A DNA stretch of 64,000 bases, taken from Daphnia carinata. Lineage: Eukaryota > Arthropoda > Branchiopoda > Diplostraca > Daphniidae. The stretch covers positions 7,748,971 through 7,812,970 of the forward strand of contig NC_081333.1 of assembly GCF_022539665.2 (NCBI RefSeq). Reading direction: 5' to 3'. Position numbers and translations under genes: made by a program. Shown here in pieces: positions 38,269 through 51,683 of the stretch; within the stretch, counting starts at the first letter, position 1, and every line of letters begins with the position of its first letter. The notes beneath the pieces are model-generated. The model was not told the DNA's origin, made no database searches, and saw only the letters and a list, made by a program, of their open reading frames with translations.

Positions 38269-38538
38269 CTTTTGGAAGGTGGACGCTGGCTGGCCTACAT
38301 CACGACGGCCATTTCAAACGTCTTCTATCTGTATCTATATCGAAATCTTGAATTAAAAAAAAAAAGAGACTCTCTGAATAAAAACGTCTCTTTATACCCC
38401 GCTTCTTTGTTGAGCTATTTTAGAACATTTTTTTTTTTCTTTCCCTTCAGCTCACTGGGCCCTGCGCACGTAGTACCCCACGTCGGGAATATCTACAAGA
38501 CACGCAGCACACGAAAGAGAGAAAATGGCGATGTATAG
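38269..38538 (+). CDS. Candidate terminal exon(s) with a membrane segment
   Basis: Not recognised. A tgtgtag acceptor is followed in phase 0 by LLEGGRWLAYITTAISNVFY, a membrane-like segment. The frame stays open to a stop at 38536-38538, ending in a polar tail (GNIYKTRSTRKRENGDV). A stretch from 38331 to 38450 begins with GT, ends with a pyrimidine tract and CAG, and is 120 nt long, so reading through it or splicing it gives the same downstream frame. The donor is weak (CT|GTATCT). No upstream exon was found. Confidence 0.22.
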   Translation, partial: LLEGGRWLAYITTAISNVFYLYLYRNLELKKKRDSLNKNVSLYPASLLSYFRTFFFFFPFSSLGPAHVVPHVGNIYKTRSTRKRENGDV

Positions 38539-41500
38539 ATGGCAAGTCACTCATGCCAGCCCGAAGCCATATTTTGCTAGTCGGTTTCACTATGATAATA
38601 ATAATGATAATAGTAATAATAACAAGATTGCTGGAGCCGAGGCAGAGAAAAGGCAAAAATATTCGATGAATTTAGTTTTTTTTTTTTTCAGGACTGTTCC
38701 CTTTTTTTTTGAGACTCGTACGTCTGTTATCTTTTTTATGGATCTTTTTTTTTTGACCATTTTCTTGTTTGTGCGTGTGTTTTTTTTTTGTTTTGAAAAA
38801 CTTTTTTGAAATGATTATTATTATCGTTGTTATTATTCTGGCATCAACAGTTCTCGGCCATGTGAGAACGCAGAGACTAATGGAAATGCCAATTTGCATT
38901 GCGAAAAAGAGTTCCTTTCCGCCAGTGTGTCACCTCGCATAAATGTTTCTTTTGCTTTCGACATGATTTTTTCTTTTCATTTAAATTTTATATTCTTTAG
39001 TGTTGTACATGCTATACTATTACATTGACTACACTCCCGAAGCGCCGGCGTTTTCAAACACGGAAAAGAAAGTGAGGGAATCTGAAAAAAAGCCAATGAT
39101 CGCATATCGACGTCACATTTAATTCATAAAACTTGTTTGCCAGTTAAAGTGCTTTGCTGTACAAGATTTAACAATAAACACGAAACAAAAAAATTGAGAG
39201 ATGTGTCCCCTTGGAAACGAATAAAAAAGATATAGAAGCAAAGAATGTGTGTAAACGTATGTCGTCATTTTATTCTCGTATGATGCTCATAAGGTCCACT
39301 CGTCCGAGTATGAAACCCAAATGAGAGATCAAAAGAGACAAATAAAAAGAAAGCGATCAAAACATGAACTGGTTTAATTTATTTTCGAAATTGTTCTTAT
39401 AGAGAAACTCAAGAAAACATATTAACGAATAAACAAAAAAAAAAAAAACCTAAAAACAAAAGAAATTCATGCAACAGGATTGACACATCGAACGTCGACT
39501 CTTCTTTATATACTTGTCATAATAACCGTAACCGGTCGACCAACACCGTCACGCAACACTTGTCATAAATCTTAAAAAAAAAAATCAAAGACAAAAAAAA
39601 AAAGCTGAACTATTTTTTGAATTCATCATCTCACTTCCTAATCCTACGATTTCACAACTGTCGAATGGTGAGAGGTTTCTAAGCGGGTCACATGTTGAAA
39701 TTGAGCGCGTGCTCGTAACGTCTTCATGCGTGTAAAAAAATAAAAAAAGGGGGCAGACGTGAAAGTGAAGTTTTTCTTTTCGGGACTAATGCGATCAAAA
39801 TACCGGCAAAAGAATGAAAGATAAATAAAAAACTGGGCAACATAAAAAAAAAAAAAGGGCAAGAAAGCAAAAGTTGAGAGAGTAAAATGAAAAGAACGCG
39901 GCGGCAACTATAAGCGTGTCTATATATACGCATACAGTAAATTAGGTTTACGGTCGTGAGGCATAAGAAGTTATTCCGATGCTGGTTATCGTTTCGTTTC
40001 TTTCCTTTTGGCTTTCCACTTCATCTCTTCGACCATCTTCTTTCCTCTTTTTTTTCTTCAAATAATAAATCCCGCCCGCTAAATGAACGGAGCTCCTGTA
40101 GTCTTCATCACTCACCTCTGCATAACTCCTCTCTGTTAGCCGATAAAGACAAAAGTGTTGGGAATTCTTCTTCCATTTTTTTTTTATGTTTAAGTGCTAC
40201 GTTCATAAAATCCAGGTAGCTTCCCAGGGCCAATTATACGATACCAAGAAGTGCCCCCCCCCCCTCCACCGTCTCCTTACACACACCACGCAAACACATA
40301 CTTATAGAGACACACACCTATCTTTAAAACCCCCCTCTCAAAGACAACCCCCTTCGCAACCCCTTTTATATCCTCCTCGTCTTCTTCTTTTTTTTTTTCA
40401 AATCTGTAGTGTTTCTTTTCGAGCCTGTGGCTATTTAATGCCCACCTGTGGTAATCACTATAAAAGGGAGGGAGAAACCGGTGGGTGGGGTTTGAGAGTT
40501 AAGGAAAAAAAAACAGCTACTATATGAACGATTATTCTAATCATGATTACCACAAGTGGATGATTGCAAGGTGTCACACAATAGCGAGTATTTTTTCAAT
40601 CATTTTAATAAAAATGACGAGTTTTTGTGACTTTTCACGTCATCCGCTGTTTACTCTTTTGGAAGGGGGGGGGGGACGGGAAGGACGACGTCAAGTCTTT
40701 TTGCTATTTTTCTTTTTTGTTCACGGTAAAAAAAAAAAGGTTTACACTGACGATGGAGAAAAGGACTGGCGCCTCACGTGACGGGTGACGCTCGTTCCTC
40801 CCACCAAAAAAAGGAAGAGACACACAAAAACATTTGCATACAACCCAGTTTCAAATGATGTTTTTTTTTTTTTGTTTCTGAAATGTTTTGGCTCTTGCTG
40901 TCTGTCTGGTGACAGAAAAAAAACGTGTAAAAAAAAAAAAGACTCTGAATTGTGTGTCTCTTCTCCAATTCTTCAGGTGTGTGTGTGTGTAGTTGTCTTT
41001 CACGGTAAAAAAAAAAAAACAACAACGCGGAGACAGAGGTTTGATTTCCTTATCACGCTGCGTACATCAGGAAATGTGCCAGCCACACAACCAAAATGAA
41101 ATCCCTTTCTTTTTAACAAAAATAAATCCATAGCAAATAAAATAAGAGTTCGACACACACACAAGTGGGAAATGTCGCGTCACGTGTCGCTATTTGACAT
41201 TTAAAAAAGAATATGGTCGATACTATTTTTTGGGGGAATGCCTCTAATTTTAACTCGTGTATTTATTTGTCTAAGTTGCGCGTATCTCGTTCCTTATCTA
41301 ACCGATTTCCATGACACTATAAGCAGTTCCACCTGCTCGCGTACCTTACACCAAGTTCTTTTGGCCCCACTATTTTTGTTTCTGTGGACTTGCCTGGAAA
41401 AAATCGTTGGGCTATTTATAAACATTTATAAGCTCCTCGCTGTGACTTATCGATTCGGCTTTCTCCGGTCGATTTGTTATTTAGCCAGCGCAGCAGCAGG

Positions 41501-41803
41501 GGCAAGAGATAAAGGAGAGAAAAATGATATATGAAAAGCACCGTAAGTATCCACCGTTGCAAGGATTGTCCAGGACTGGCTTAAAGCTTTTTGTCCTCAC
41601 ACCTTTCTGCTGATGCCTTTTATTATTATTCCCTTTTTTTCCCCCTTTAAGTTAGTCAGTTGATGAATGTCGATAACACTGAAGCAAAGACGACGAGTTC
41701 GCTGGGGGATTTTCAAACATTCAAATCACGCGCCAAAGCTTTCCGGTCTTCTGAGATCTCAGGCACACACGTTCACACAAAATGGGAAGGAATATGACAA
41801 TAA

Positions 41804-41829
41804 TAACAACAACAACAACAACAACAACG
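41804..41829 (+). repeat. (AAC)n microsatellite
   Basis: About eight AAC units. Confidence 0.85.
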
Positions 41830-42358
41830 AATAAGAAAAATAGTTTAGAGGGGAGAAACCTCTTTTTCTTTCCCCCCCTTCGTGAAAGAAAAGCTATTCT
41901 TCTTCTTTTGCTGGTGTTGGAGGTTATTCAAAATGGCCCAACAGTTGCCTCGCAGCTAAAGAGTGACAATGTATTATACAGCCCCACCAGCGAGACACCT
42001 AAACCCAAAACAAGCCACAGCCAGTCACACAACAAGCAAAACGATCTGGCAATACCTAGAAGAATAGATTTTTTTTTTCCCCTTCAGGACTGAAAATGCT
42101 GGTCTAACTTTTGGTTTGGGACTCTCTTTCTCTCCTCTTCTATGTTGCGTGTAACCCTGGAAACGATTGTGTATAGCTGATGGTTCACCCCGTATACCCA
42201 AGGACAACAAAACGGCCACTGATACACAACAATACAAGAAAAAGAGATTCGGGAAATAGGTACGCACGATCGTTTCTTCTTTTTTCTTTTCCAGGTGGGG
42301 ATCGATTTTGAACGGAGTTGCTAACCCGGAGAAAAGTTTTGAAAAAGAAAAGCTAAAT

Positions 42359-42378
42359 GGGGGGGGGGGGGGGGGGGG
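42359..42378 (+). repeat. Poly(G) run of 20
   Basis: Uninterrupted G tract. Confidence 0.9.
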
Positions 42379-45300
42379 TGAATCTCCATGACAATCTGTG
42401 TGGGAAGAAGACCCCCCTCCATTGGGGTCGTTTCTCCCTATACGGAGCCCTGGCCTAACCTGGAGGACACATTGCTTTTTAACTTTCTTTCGAGAGGCCT
42501 TTTGTTTAGCTATACGCAATGAATAACGAGTAAAAAAGAAAATTCAAATGGCACAAAAGAGATGAAACCTTTAGCTTATATACAAACTGCATCCACGCCA
42601 CACGACGTAATAGCTGGCGGACATGTCGATGGATGGGAAAATAATTTATCGACAGTGAATTCAATAGCCTCAGACGGTTATTTTAGAAGAAAAAGAAAAA
42701 AACATTATGAAATATATACGTATAAGGAGGACGAAAAGATGACTTTTTTTTTTCTCGGTTGCTCGACACCTTGGGCCATATTGACACACACATTTTATCG
42801 ACGGTACTGCCTGCGTGTCTCACGCGTTTTTCCCTTTTTTCTCTGAAAAGAAAACGTTCATGGAAGTGGCTCTTTTGTGTAACGAAGTCATCCGAGCTGT
42901 ACGTGATCGTTTGTGAGGATTCAGTTCGACCGAACAAGAAAAAAAAAAGAAGGGCAGAAAGAAGGTTAGATTATCATAATGCTAAGGTGTTATATATATG
43001 TATATATATATAGGACTGCGTAACTTTAACTTCTCGCTTCGTTCGAGAGAGTCGTGAACTTGGGCTTGTGTGACGGCGGAAGAACACGGCCCGTTACACA
43101 CACGCGGGACCAGGTGCGCCCAGCTGCGTGACTACGTAAGCTCGTAGTCGTCGTTGCCAAAATTACGGCGTCACATTCAATAGGGATAATGAAGTTCCGA
43201 AAAAAAAAACGGCACTCTAACCGTCTGCCTTTTTTTTTTTTTTCAGTGCCGCCACAGAGAATCAACTCTGGAGGACATTAGGCATCTCACATATTACAAA
43301 TATTAAAAACTCTTCAAATCTCTTTTTTTTTTTTTTCGTATAGTAATATAAAGAAGGATGTACGTATATAACAGTCTTTTATTTTCCCATTTAAGAAAAA
43401 AGATTATTTCGATTTCCAGCCGGAGGAGTTTCGAAACAGCTGACTAAAGGTGGACGAACGGTCGTCTGTTTCATCAAATACGCCATTTTGCTATTTGTAT
43501 ATGCAGCATATTAAACCGAAAACTATAGCTGTGTGATTGCCTAACAAGATATTGAATCAACACACACGTAAGCAGCTCCGGGTTGCGAGGAACTGTTGCC
43601 GATCCGGCTGGATGGCCCTCATGCAACGTCAAATTTACTCTCCATTGGCTTCTCTTTGGTAGATATAAATGTATTCTACGTTCAGACCCGTTGTCAATGA
43701 CGCTGATGGTGAAAGACACAAAAGATATTTGTGTACAAAATTATGGTTATTTGTGCATTTAAAAACTGTGGCTCTAAAGCGTTGCGTGTGTTTCGACGCA
43801 ATCGAGTGACGAACTACAACAGTCATACGATTGTGTTTGTCGACGACCAACTAGAAAGAACCGGATGGCCTTGTTATCGAGAAACCACATTCTTCTTCTG
43901 ATATGTGGAGAGCGTCATCATTTGATTCTTACTATACAACTCTTTCTGCTCGTGCTGTGCGTGCTAACTTGATTTCAAGTTTAGATAATTCCTCTTTCTT
44001 ATATTTAAATTCCACCAAGTCTCTCAAGGTTAGCAAAAAGACGGCTGGGAATAAATAAAATAGATTCAGCTAAATAAAGAATGACGTAAAAGGCTTTTTC
44101 AATATCGAGATGGTCTATAGATATTCTCCGATTCACTGGTAGAAAAAAAAATCATTCATGCGTTCACGGACATTCAGACAGGTCTCACAAAGTCCGTGTC
44201 CTGGGATGTCCCGTCCCATACGGCAAGCAATCCAATGATTGTTGAGATGTAAAAGACCTATCATCCAGGTAGACGCCTCTTTTGCATTAGCACCTTACAC
44301 TCTTCTGATGAAACTGGAAATGATGTTTTATTTTTGGACGAACGTGATCAAAGGCGCGTCTATAAGAGGTGAAATAAATGTAGCGATTTAAAAGGGAGTC
44401 GTTCGAAGAGCGTGAAGAGCGTGAATAGCTGGGTGATTTGATTCGATTGGAGATGTTGGCAAACAAACACGAGAGGCCATCAAGCTGAGATAGATTGATC
44501 CGATTGGAAATGCACTGACGAGATACAGCAGGGGCTTTTACATTTTTTTTTTTCTGGTTCTACACTCGTTCAACTGGTTCCCCAGTTGTGTGTCATCATC
44601 GTTTGCCTGAACGCGGACGACCGCGCCCTACTGAAGGGAAACACTCAAGACAGTCGCCCACTTAACATTGGAACCAACTTACGTGTATAGTAACGTTTTC
44701 TTTTCGTTTTATTTGACACATCAACGTTTCCTCTTAAATAATAGCACTAAACATCATCTTCTTGATGGACTTTTCTCATTAATTCCATTGGTGTTTCATT
44801 TAACAATCGTTTTTTTTTTCAAGAAATCGGGATTCGCCCATCAAGCTTTCTTAATTGAAAGTGCTTTTAATCCTTTATCCCCGTTATTTTGTCCCCATAA
44901 TTGTCCTACTGTTTTTCCTTTTCCTTCGTTTCCTAGGAAATCTGCGTTAAAAATAAATTCTTTTTGACCACGGCTACCTCAAGCCAAGTTCTTTCCCGAA
45001 AAACAGCCGTTTCTCTTACAACAGTTTTTACTTTGACCGGTCGTCGATATATTCAGGTGGTCATTCGACTCCAATTATGATCAGCTGTTCACTGAAGTGG
45101 AGAACGATTGGGCAAGAGAGAACCATAGACGAGATTCAGCCTGCTGTGAAATTTCAACCAGTGTCGCCAGTTGCTTTCCCGATTCTCTTCAGCCCCGTGA
45201 ACACGTCAGATTGGTCGGCCACGATTTCATCGTCTCGCAGACATCAAAACGGGCACAGAAATAAATAAAAAAGGGCTCTCGGGTTCCACGTTATCGTTCC

Positions 45301-48300
45301 ACAACGTGATTCCTGAAAAAAAAAAAACAACACCAACAATCAAATTTTGTTTAGTTTCTTTCCATGTCAATCTAATAGGGTACTTTGCCCAAATTCGAAG
45401 ATGTGATGTTCATGCGTCCCCAATCATGATCATGCTTAATACGATGAAAAACGAGTGAGGATGTACACAATCCTAGTCGCTGGATGGGAATTGATTAGTC
45501 ACCTTTCGTGATGCAAATCAAAACAAGGAAAGACAGGAGGCTTCTTGTAACGCACTTGTCTGGACAGCACGATTCCCAAGTTAAACAATTTGCTCATTGT
45601 CCATATAAAATACAAGGAGCAAAATAAATCCTTGTCAAGTGATTCGGCTGCTTGTTCCCTACGACATTCTGAATCTTTTTTTAGAATTACCATCGACATG
45701 TAAAGCATTTTCCATGCATATTTTTTTTTTAACTAGACAAAATATATCCTTGTTAGCGCGTCTATTGTAACCCACAATGACGGAACAAGTCCCCCTCCCC
45801 TTATCATTCGTAAACTGTGTTACAATATGGGCCCAACTTGAATAATTATTATTATTTGAGAAAACCAAACCACAAAAGGATTTTTTACTTCGTTTTTTTT
45901 TCCTCTTCTCTTTCAAAGGGGCGTTTTTGATTATTCATTTTCAAGCTTTTTTTGGGTATGTAATAATGGAGGCCTGTGTTGCAAGAAGTCCATGCATATA
46001 TATATAAATGGTACTGTATATACAATACCCCTATCGTTCCGGAAGTGTCATCCAGCTGCGAGGATTCTTTCGTGGGGGGAATGGGATATCACTCTATTGT
46101 TGTGTGTTTGCCCTCCAACTGCTGCTTGCTGCTTCTGGTCGTCTTCTATGGATGTGTGCAAAATGGGCGGAGGAAGAGAAAGCATAAAAAAAAAAAAATT
46201 AAATAAAGAAGTTTCCAAAAGGTGTTTGATGGCCGGGGACTTCTCCAGGCCCGTGGAAGACACATACACACACACAAAAAAAAAAAAAAAGAAGAAGAAG
46301 AAAAGACGGAAACAAGACGACCGAGAAAAGAAAGAGATAGGGGGAGGCGAAAAAGAGACCTGAAAAGTCAAAGAAAAAAAAGAAGAATAACGACCCAACC
46401 GGCCAGAAAGGATGTAAGCGTATCTTTCAATCCTGATTTATGGCATTCTCAATTCTCCTCCTTTTTTTTTTTGGAAAATTTCCTTTCCTTTTGCTTCCAT
46501 ATTCTCACCCCGTCTTCCATATCCACCGTCCTTTTTTTTTTTCTCCTTCCACCACACACAAACACACAGAGCAATAAACATCTTCGATTGAAAACCTTGA
46601 AAAATAAAAATTGCCGGCAAAAAAAAAAGAGACGTTCCAGGAAGTAACAGGACATCCATCACCGGATCATCAAAAGATGATATCAATTAATTCTTTGGAT
46701 AAAAGTCGTCAGTTCCAGCCAGTTTTTTTTTTTTTTATAGTTTTCGTTCGTTTTCATCGTTGTGCGGCAGACTAGTGCGTCCGTACGCTTGTGCAAATAG
46801 ATTCTGAGTGTGTGTGTGTCTACCTTTTTCTTAAAAAAAAAAAACTTGGAAAAGATTTACGAGCTTCACATTTATCACTTGGATGCGAGGAGGTCGCCAT
46901 ATCCAGCTATCAAAAGCCGTTCCCCAAAGTCGACCATCGTCGCCGTCTTCGGGGGCAATTTTCTTCGTTTTTATGTGTGTGTATTTTCTTGGAATATATA
47001 TTTTCTTATTCGCCTTTCGACCCCCCACCTAACCCCCCCTACGTTTGAAATTATAAAGAGAAAATGTGGAAGCCAAGTCGAGGTGGTCTGGGCTATTAAG
47101 CAAACGAGAACAGAATGAGCTGGTGGTCTGCTCTCGTCAACCTTAAAGAAGACCTTTCTTTTTTTTTATAATTAAGAAAAGAAGATTCTTCTAATTGTTC
47201 AAATAAAAACATTAAATCGTATGTGGTGGTATACCATACAAGTGAGAGGTAAATATACAATGGCGGCTCACTGTCAAACAATATCCATAAATAGCCAAAT
47301 GAAATAGCAGGACATTTAAATCTATACCACATTTTACAGCCCAATAGGTTTTGGCTTTTAATTGTATTAGTAAAAGAAAAAAAAAATAGATGGAGGGGGG
47401 GCAATGCTTAAAAGAGACAGGGAGGTCCTACCACCAAGCCCCCCAATGTGAGTGTCTTTGGTGGCTGAACATTTATCCGTAAGAAAGATCTGGTTAGAAC
47501 TATGTCACAAGCAAAAGGATATGGAGAAAAGCAGGAGCAGACAGAGAGCAAGAAATCGATGCCTATTCTTCGATAAGAAGGACACCCACATACTTTCTAT
47601 ATCGAGTAAGTACTCCTGCATTGCTGATGCAAAAAAAAAAAAACGAAGCTCTATGTCTTTTCTCATCCGTCTTGTTAAAGCCATCCCAGGTAGCTCCAAA
47701 CTGTCCAGCTGTCCACCCCAAATGTGCACCTTTCTCACTGCCGGGTGATTGTAAAAAAAAAGGGGGGGGGGGGGATAAAGAAAAGGGAGAGAACTTTGAC
47801 ATTATAGAAAAAGACGACAAGTATTTTCCAGAGCGAAGTAAATCGATAGAAAAAATGCATGGCAAGTAGCGCCTGCATAGTTTCCACGATTCCTCCGGAC
47901 CCCCCTCCATTGCTTGTCTTTTCCACTGGTGCCCTTTGCGTTCCGGAATTCCAGAAAGCCCGCGCCAAAGAAATTTAAAAAAAAAAAAGATGTGTTTCTT
48001 TTCAAAAGACGTATAGGAGAGAAAAAAAAAAAGTAAAAATGCATTTATATAAAAAGAAAGGGTGACATTCTTGAGCCCTTGGAGGGGGGTTTCGAAAGGG
48101 ATATGTGGGGCCCAGCTATATAAATATACCACACGAATATGTCTACCTATATATCTCTTGTGTTTTTCTTCTTCTCCCTAGCCATCCATTGAATAGACGC
48201 ACCGGGGCTGCAGCTCCGTTTGTGTGTGTGTGTGTGTGTGCGTGTTTCGTCTTTGATGCGTGCGTTTGTTTCACCGTAGGCAAAGTAGCAAGGATTTCTC

Positions 48301-51300
48301 TTCGGTGTGGGAAATCTTTTGTCACATCTTATTGAGAGAGAAATTTCTGGAGAAAAACCCTAACGCAACGGGGGGATGTGAAAGAACAGGGGGGCAATCC
48401 GTTGAATGAACGAAGAACATGCCAGGGTTTAAGAAAGAAAAAATAAAAGAACAGGACATAGTTTCTAGAGTCATTTGGAGAATGAAATGTCTTTGCTATA
48501 CATCGAATGTCGTCCCATTCTTACAATTCCTTCTTGCCTGTTCCGTCTCTTATTTTTTTTTTTTCCGGCCTTCGGACGGACGGAGGATTCCGGACATTCC
48601 TGACAATTTCTTTGCTCATTTTTTGTTTGTTTGTTTTCCTTTTTGGAGCTTGTCGGTACGTCTTTTTTTTTTCTTTTTATTCGTCGCTCCTGTTTGAAAT
48701 CTCATCACATACGAACATAATAATTTTGACGCACACAATCCGCTGCTGGGCATTTGTTGTTGTAACAAACCGTAAAAGGATTTTTTTTTGAAATAAGAGA
48801 GCTTGAATGCATCCGGATCTGTGATGAAAAAAAATTCTTCTTTTATTTGTTCAATTTCCTGAAAAGAAATTGCTGAGGAAAAGGGGAGAAGAAAAAAAGG
48901 ACATTCCAATCACTTGATGGAACGGCATGTATAAGCACCTTGGGTTCAGTCTGCGTACCCTTCTCTTCGGTGTTGACATTCGTTCCAACGTAGGAGGAAA
49001 AAAAAAAACACTTTCGTCAAAGATTTCCGTCTTCGCATGTCGTTGATGTCATCCGGATTTTCCTTCGAGAAATAGCTGCTGTTTAATGCTACTGCGGTCG
49101 AACGTGCAAAGACGAGGGGAAGAAGGCGACTGTGTATAACAACCGTGGCCCTTTATTCTTGTTCGAGTTATGCCGCGTTAACAGTCAGTACAATACGAAA
49201 AGAGATATATATTCAAATGGCCAAAAGCATATCCACATTTCTTAAACGCTCTACTAAAAGACCGGTGGGATTGAAAAGTACCGCTAAACAAAATTCCGCT
49301 TCTTTCTTTCGAAACCGGAATAATCGCTATTTGACCGAGCCACCGGGTCCACGCACACACAAAAAAAAAATACATCATTTTGCGCTCTTCGTCGTGGGAC
49401 TAGCATTCATCGACAGTGTCCCATTCGTTCTGGGTATTTTTTTTTTCTTCTGGGAACTCGTAGCATTTTTTTTTTTTGTGGGTCCACTAAAAGCTTTAAC
49501 AGCGTTGACATTATATTAGTGCACGTACCTGTAGTTGTATTGAAAAGATCAAATACGATGATCTGCCCTGTCCAGAAAAACTGCTTTAGCAAGAAGGGAA
49601 GCGGCGGCATTAACGGGTCGTTAGCCAAGATAAATACTTTAATAAGGACTGCGTAGTATTAGGCTATATAATTTAGCACAGCAGAAAATGTCTAGTATAT
49701 AGACGCCTGTTAGACATCATAAAAAAAAAAAAGCAAACAACAAAAAGAGCACATCAACAGGTGGAGTCTACTCTGATGGGTAACGTCTAGGAAAAAAAAT
49801 AAGAGAATGAGACATGAGCTAGAGAAAAAAAAAAAAGGTGAGCCATTTCCCACATTCATCAAGAGTGCTGTTCCAGTCGTCATAAAAAAAAGAGAGAAAA
49901 GATATGGTCCTTTATCTTTGGAGAACTCGGAGGGCCGAAGAGTAGCTTCTCCGGGCTACGTTGAGGACTTGTTTGATGTTATACTGATCCAGCACAAAGA
50001 TAAAAGCAATATATACACCCAGAATCCATATTGGAACAAGAAAAGCTAGTCTAAAAACCAAACAAACAAAAAAAAAGATCACCTAACGTACGACGAACGT
50101 ACGTAGGAAAAGAGGAGCAAAAAGAAAATGGAACTCGCTTGAAAAATTTGATGTCTTTTCACAATTTCCTGCGCCAGAGTCCTCCTCACCTGTCCCCCTG
50201 CAGAGCTTTGATCTTGATTGTCCTTTGACCTTTCCCTCTCATTCTTTTACAAAGATCGTGTAGGTCTCTCGACAGGGTCTTGTGATCCCTCGCCAATGTC
50301 CCAGGCACGACCTTTTTTTTTATGCGATTCCTCCACAAGGTTAAAAAAAAAAGCAAAAGAAAGGTAAAGAAAAACTCGACTCACAATCTGGAAGGCAAAT
50401 CGCACTGGGAGATGTATTGAACTAGAAGACGAAAAGAAAAAGGCAGTGACACACAAGTGGCTTTTTCTCAGGTTTGGTCGCATTCCTTCTGGGACAAAAA
50501 CAGCAGCAGCTCAAAGAAGAAGAAGAATTTTTTTTTTTGTCATGTCGTTTTTAGAGCCTCTGCCTGCAACTGCTCCTGCTGTCTTGTCGGTTGTTTTTGT
50601 TTGATATTATAACAAAAAGATTGGTATAATATACAGGAAGAAGGGGTTGGCTAGCGGCTAGCCAGCAGCTAGAGATCAGTTAGAGGAATGCCGGTAAAAA
50701 TAGGGAAACATCTCGAATCATAAATCAAAATAACAAACAAAAAAAAAAAAAAAAAGAGAAAAGAAGAATCGTTCTTATCTTGTAGCAACTGCCATGCACA
50801 CGAAACAATTCGAGGAACAAGGACTCCCCAAAAACAAAAGAAAACTACGCACAAGCCGTCCGAGCGAGACTTCAAAATAACTTTGGTATGAAATTAAAAA
50901 AAAAAAAAAGAGGAAAAGGACAGAGACGAGTGATACGACAGACCTGGAACGGTCATTTTTATTACAACCCGGTAGTTATCCTATGGTAACGTCCGTCTGC
51001 ATAGTCTATAACAAGCAGAAGAACGAAAAGAACTGGGTCATATTTAAGCGATGCCCGTTTTCTTGAGATGAATACAAGATGGCTTTATCATCCTCATCAT
51101 CGGCCTGTATGCGACTTTTGAAAAGTATTTGTAGCAGAATTGTTTGAGAGCTTTTGTTAGGGAGCACGTCCAATGAAGCACACGGATCGTTCCAGGGCAA
51201 AAATATGAAAAAAAAAAAAACAGTTGAAAATGAATCGGCAGGAAATCAGAGATGAAGTATCTCACTGAGAGGGAAGGAAAACAAGAGGATGAAACCAGGT

Positions 51301-51666
51301 GAAAAGATCTTCATCGTCATCCCTCGCATATGCTAAACAGAGATGGAAAAAATAAAAACAAAACGTCTAACTGCGTGCATCCGAAAAAAGATTGGACCTG
51401 TCCTGCTCATGGACGTGTCTCTTGTCTATCCCGGCGTGAATGACGCGGCAAGAAGATGGCGGTCGAGTCACTATATCTGTTTTAGATATACATTTGGTAC
51501 GAAAAAAAAACATCTACCAGGAATAGTTTTAACAGTAGGATAAGTCTAAAACCATCGATAAATCACTGCCCGCGTGTCCCTTATGGAATGTCTTCATTAT
51601 TCGGATTCTTCTTTTTCTTTCTGCGTCTCACAGTCATTTCTCTCCCGTTTGTTTAGGTTTTTTATT

Positions 51667-51683
51667 CCCCCCCCCCCCCCCCC
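51667..51683 (+). repeat. Poly(C) run of 17
   Basis: Uninterrupted C tract. A similar 15-nt C run lies at 59408-59422. Confidence 0.9.

Noticed and set aside
41238-41534. Hydrophobic 98-codon + frame followed by a GTAAGT
   Set aside because: Hydrophobicity follows from T-rich DNA; the stop precedes the donor and no family match is seen.
43474-43850. Two balanced minus-strand frames
   Set aside because: No convincing splice acceptors or family resemblance; frames overlap each other.
47452-47870. Overlapping open frames on both strands near a GTAAGT at 47607
   Set aside because: Both strands look equally coding-like and neither has a consistent exon structure.
49145-49519. 124-codon + frame
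   Set aside because: The second half is poly-Phe from T tracts; composition shifts along the frame.
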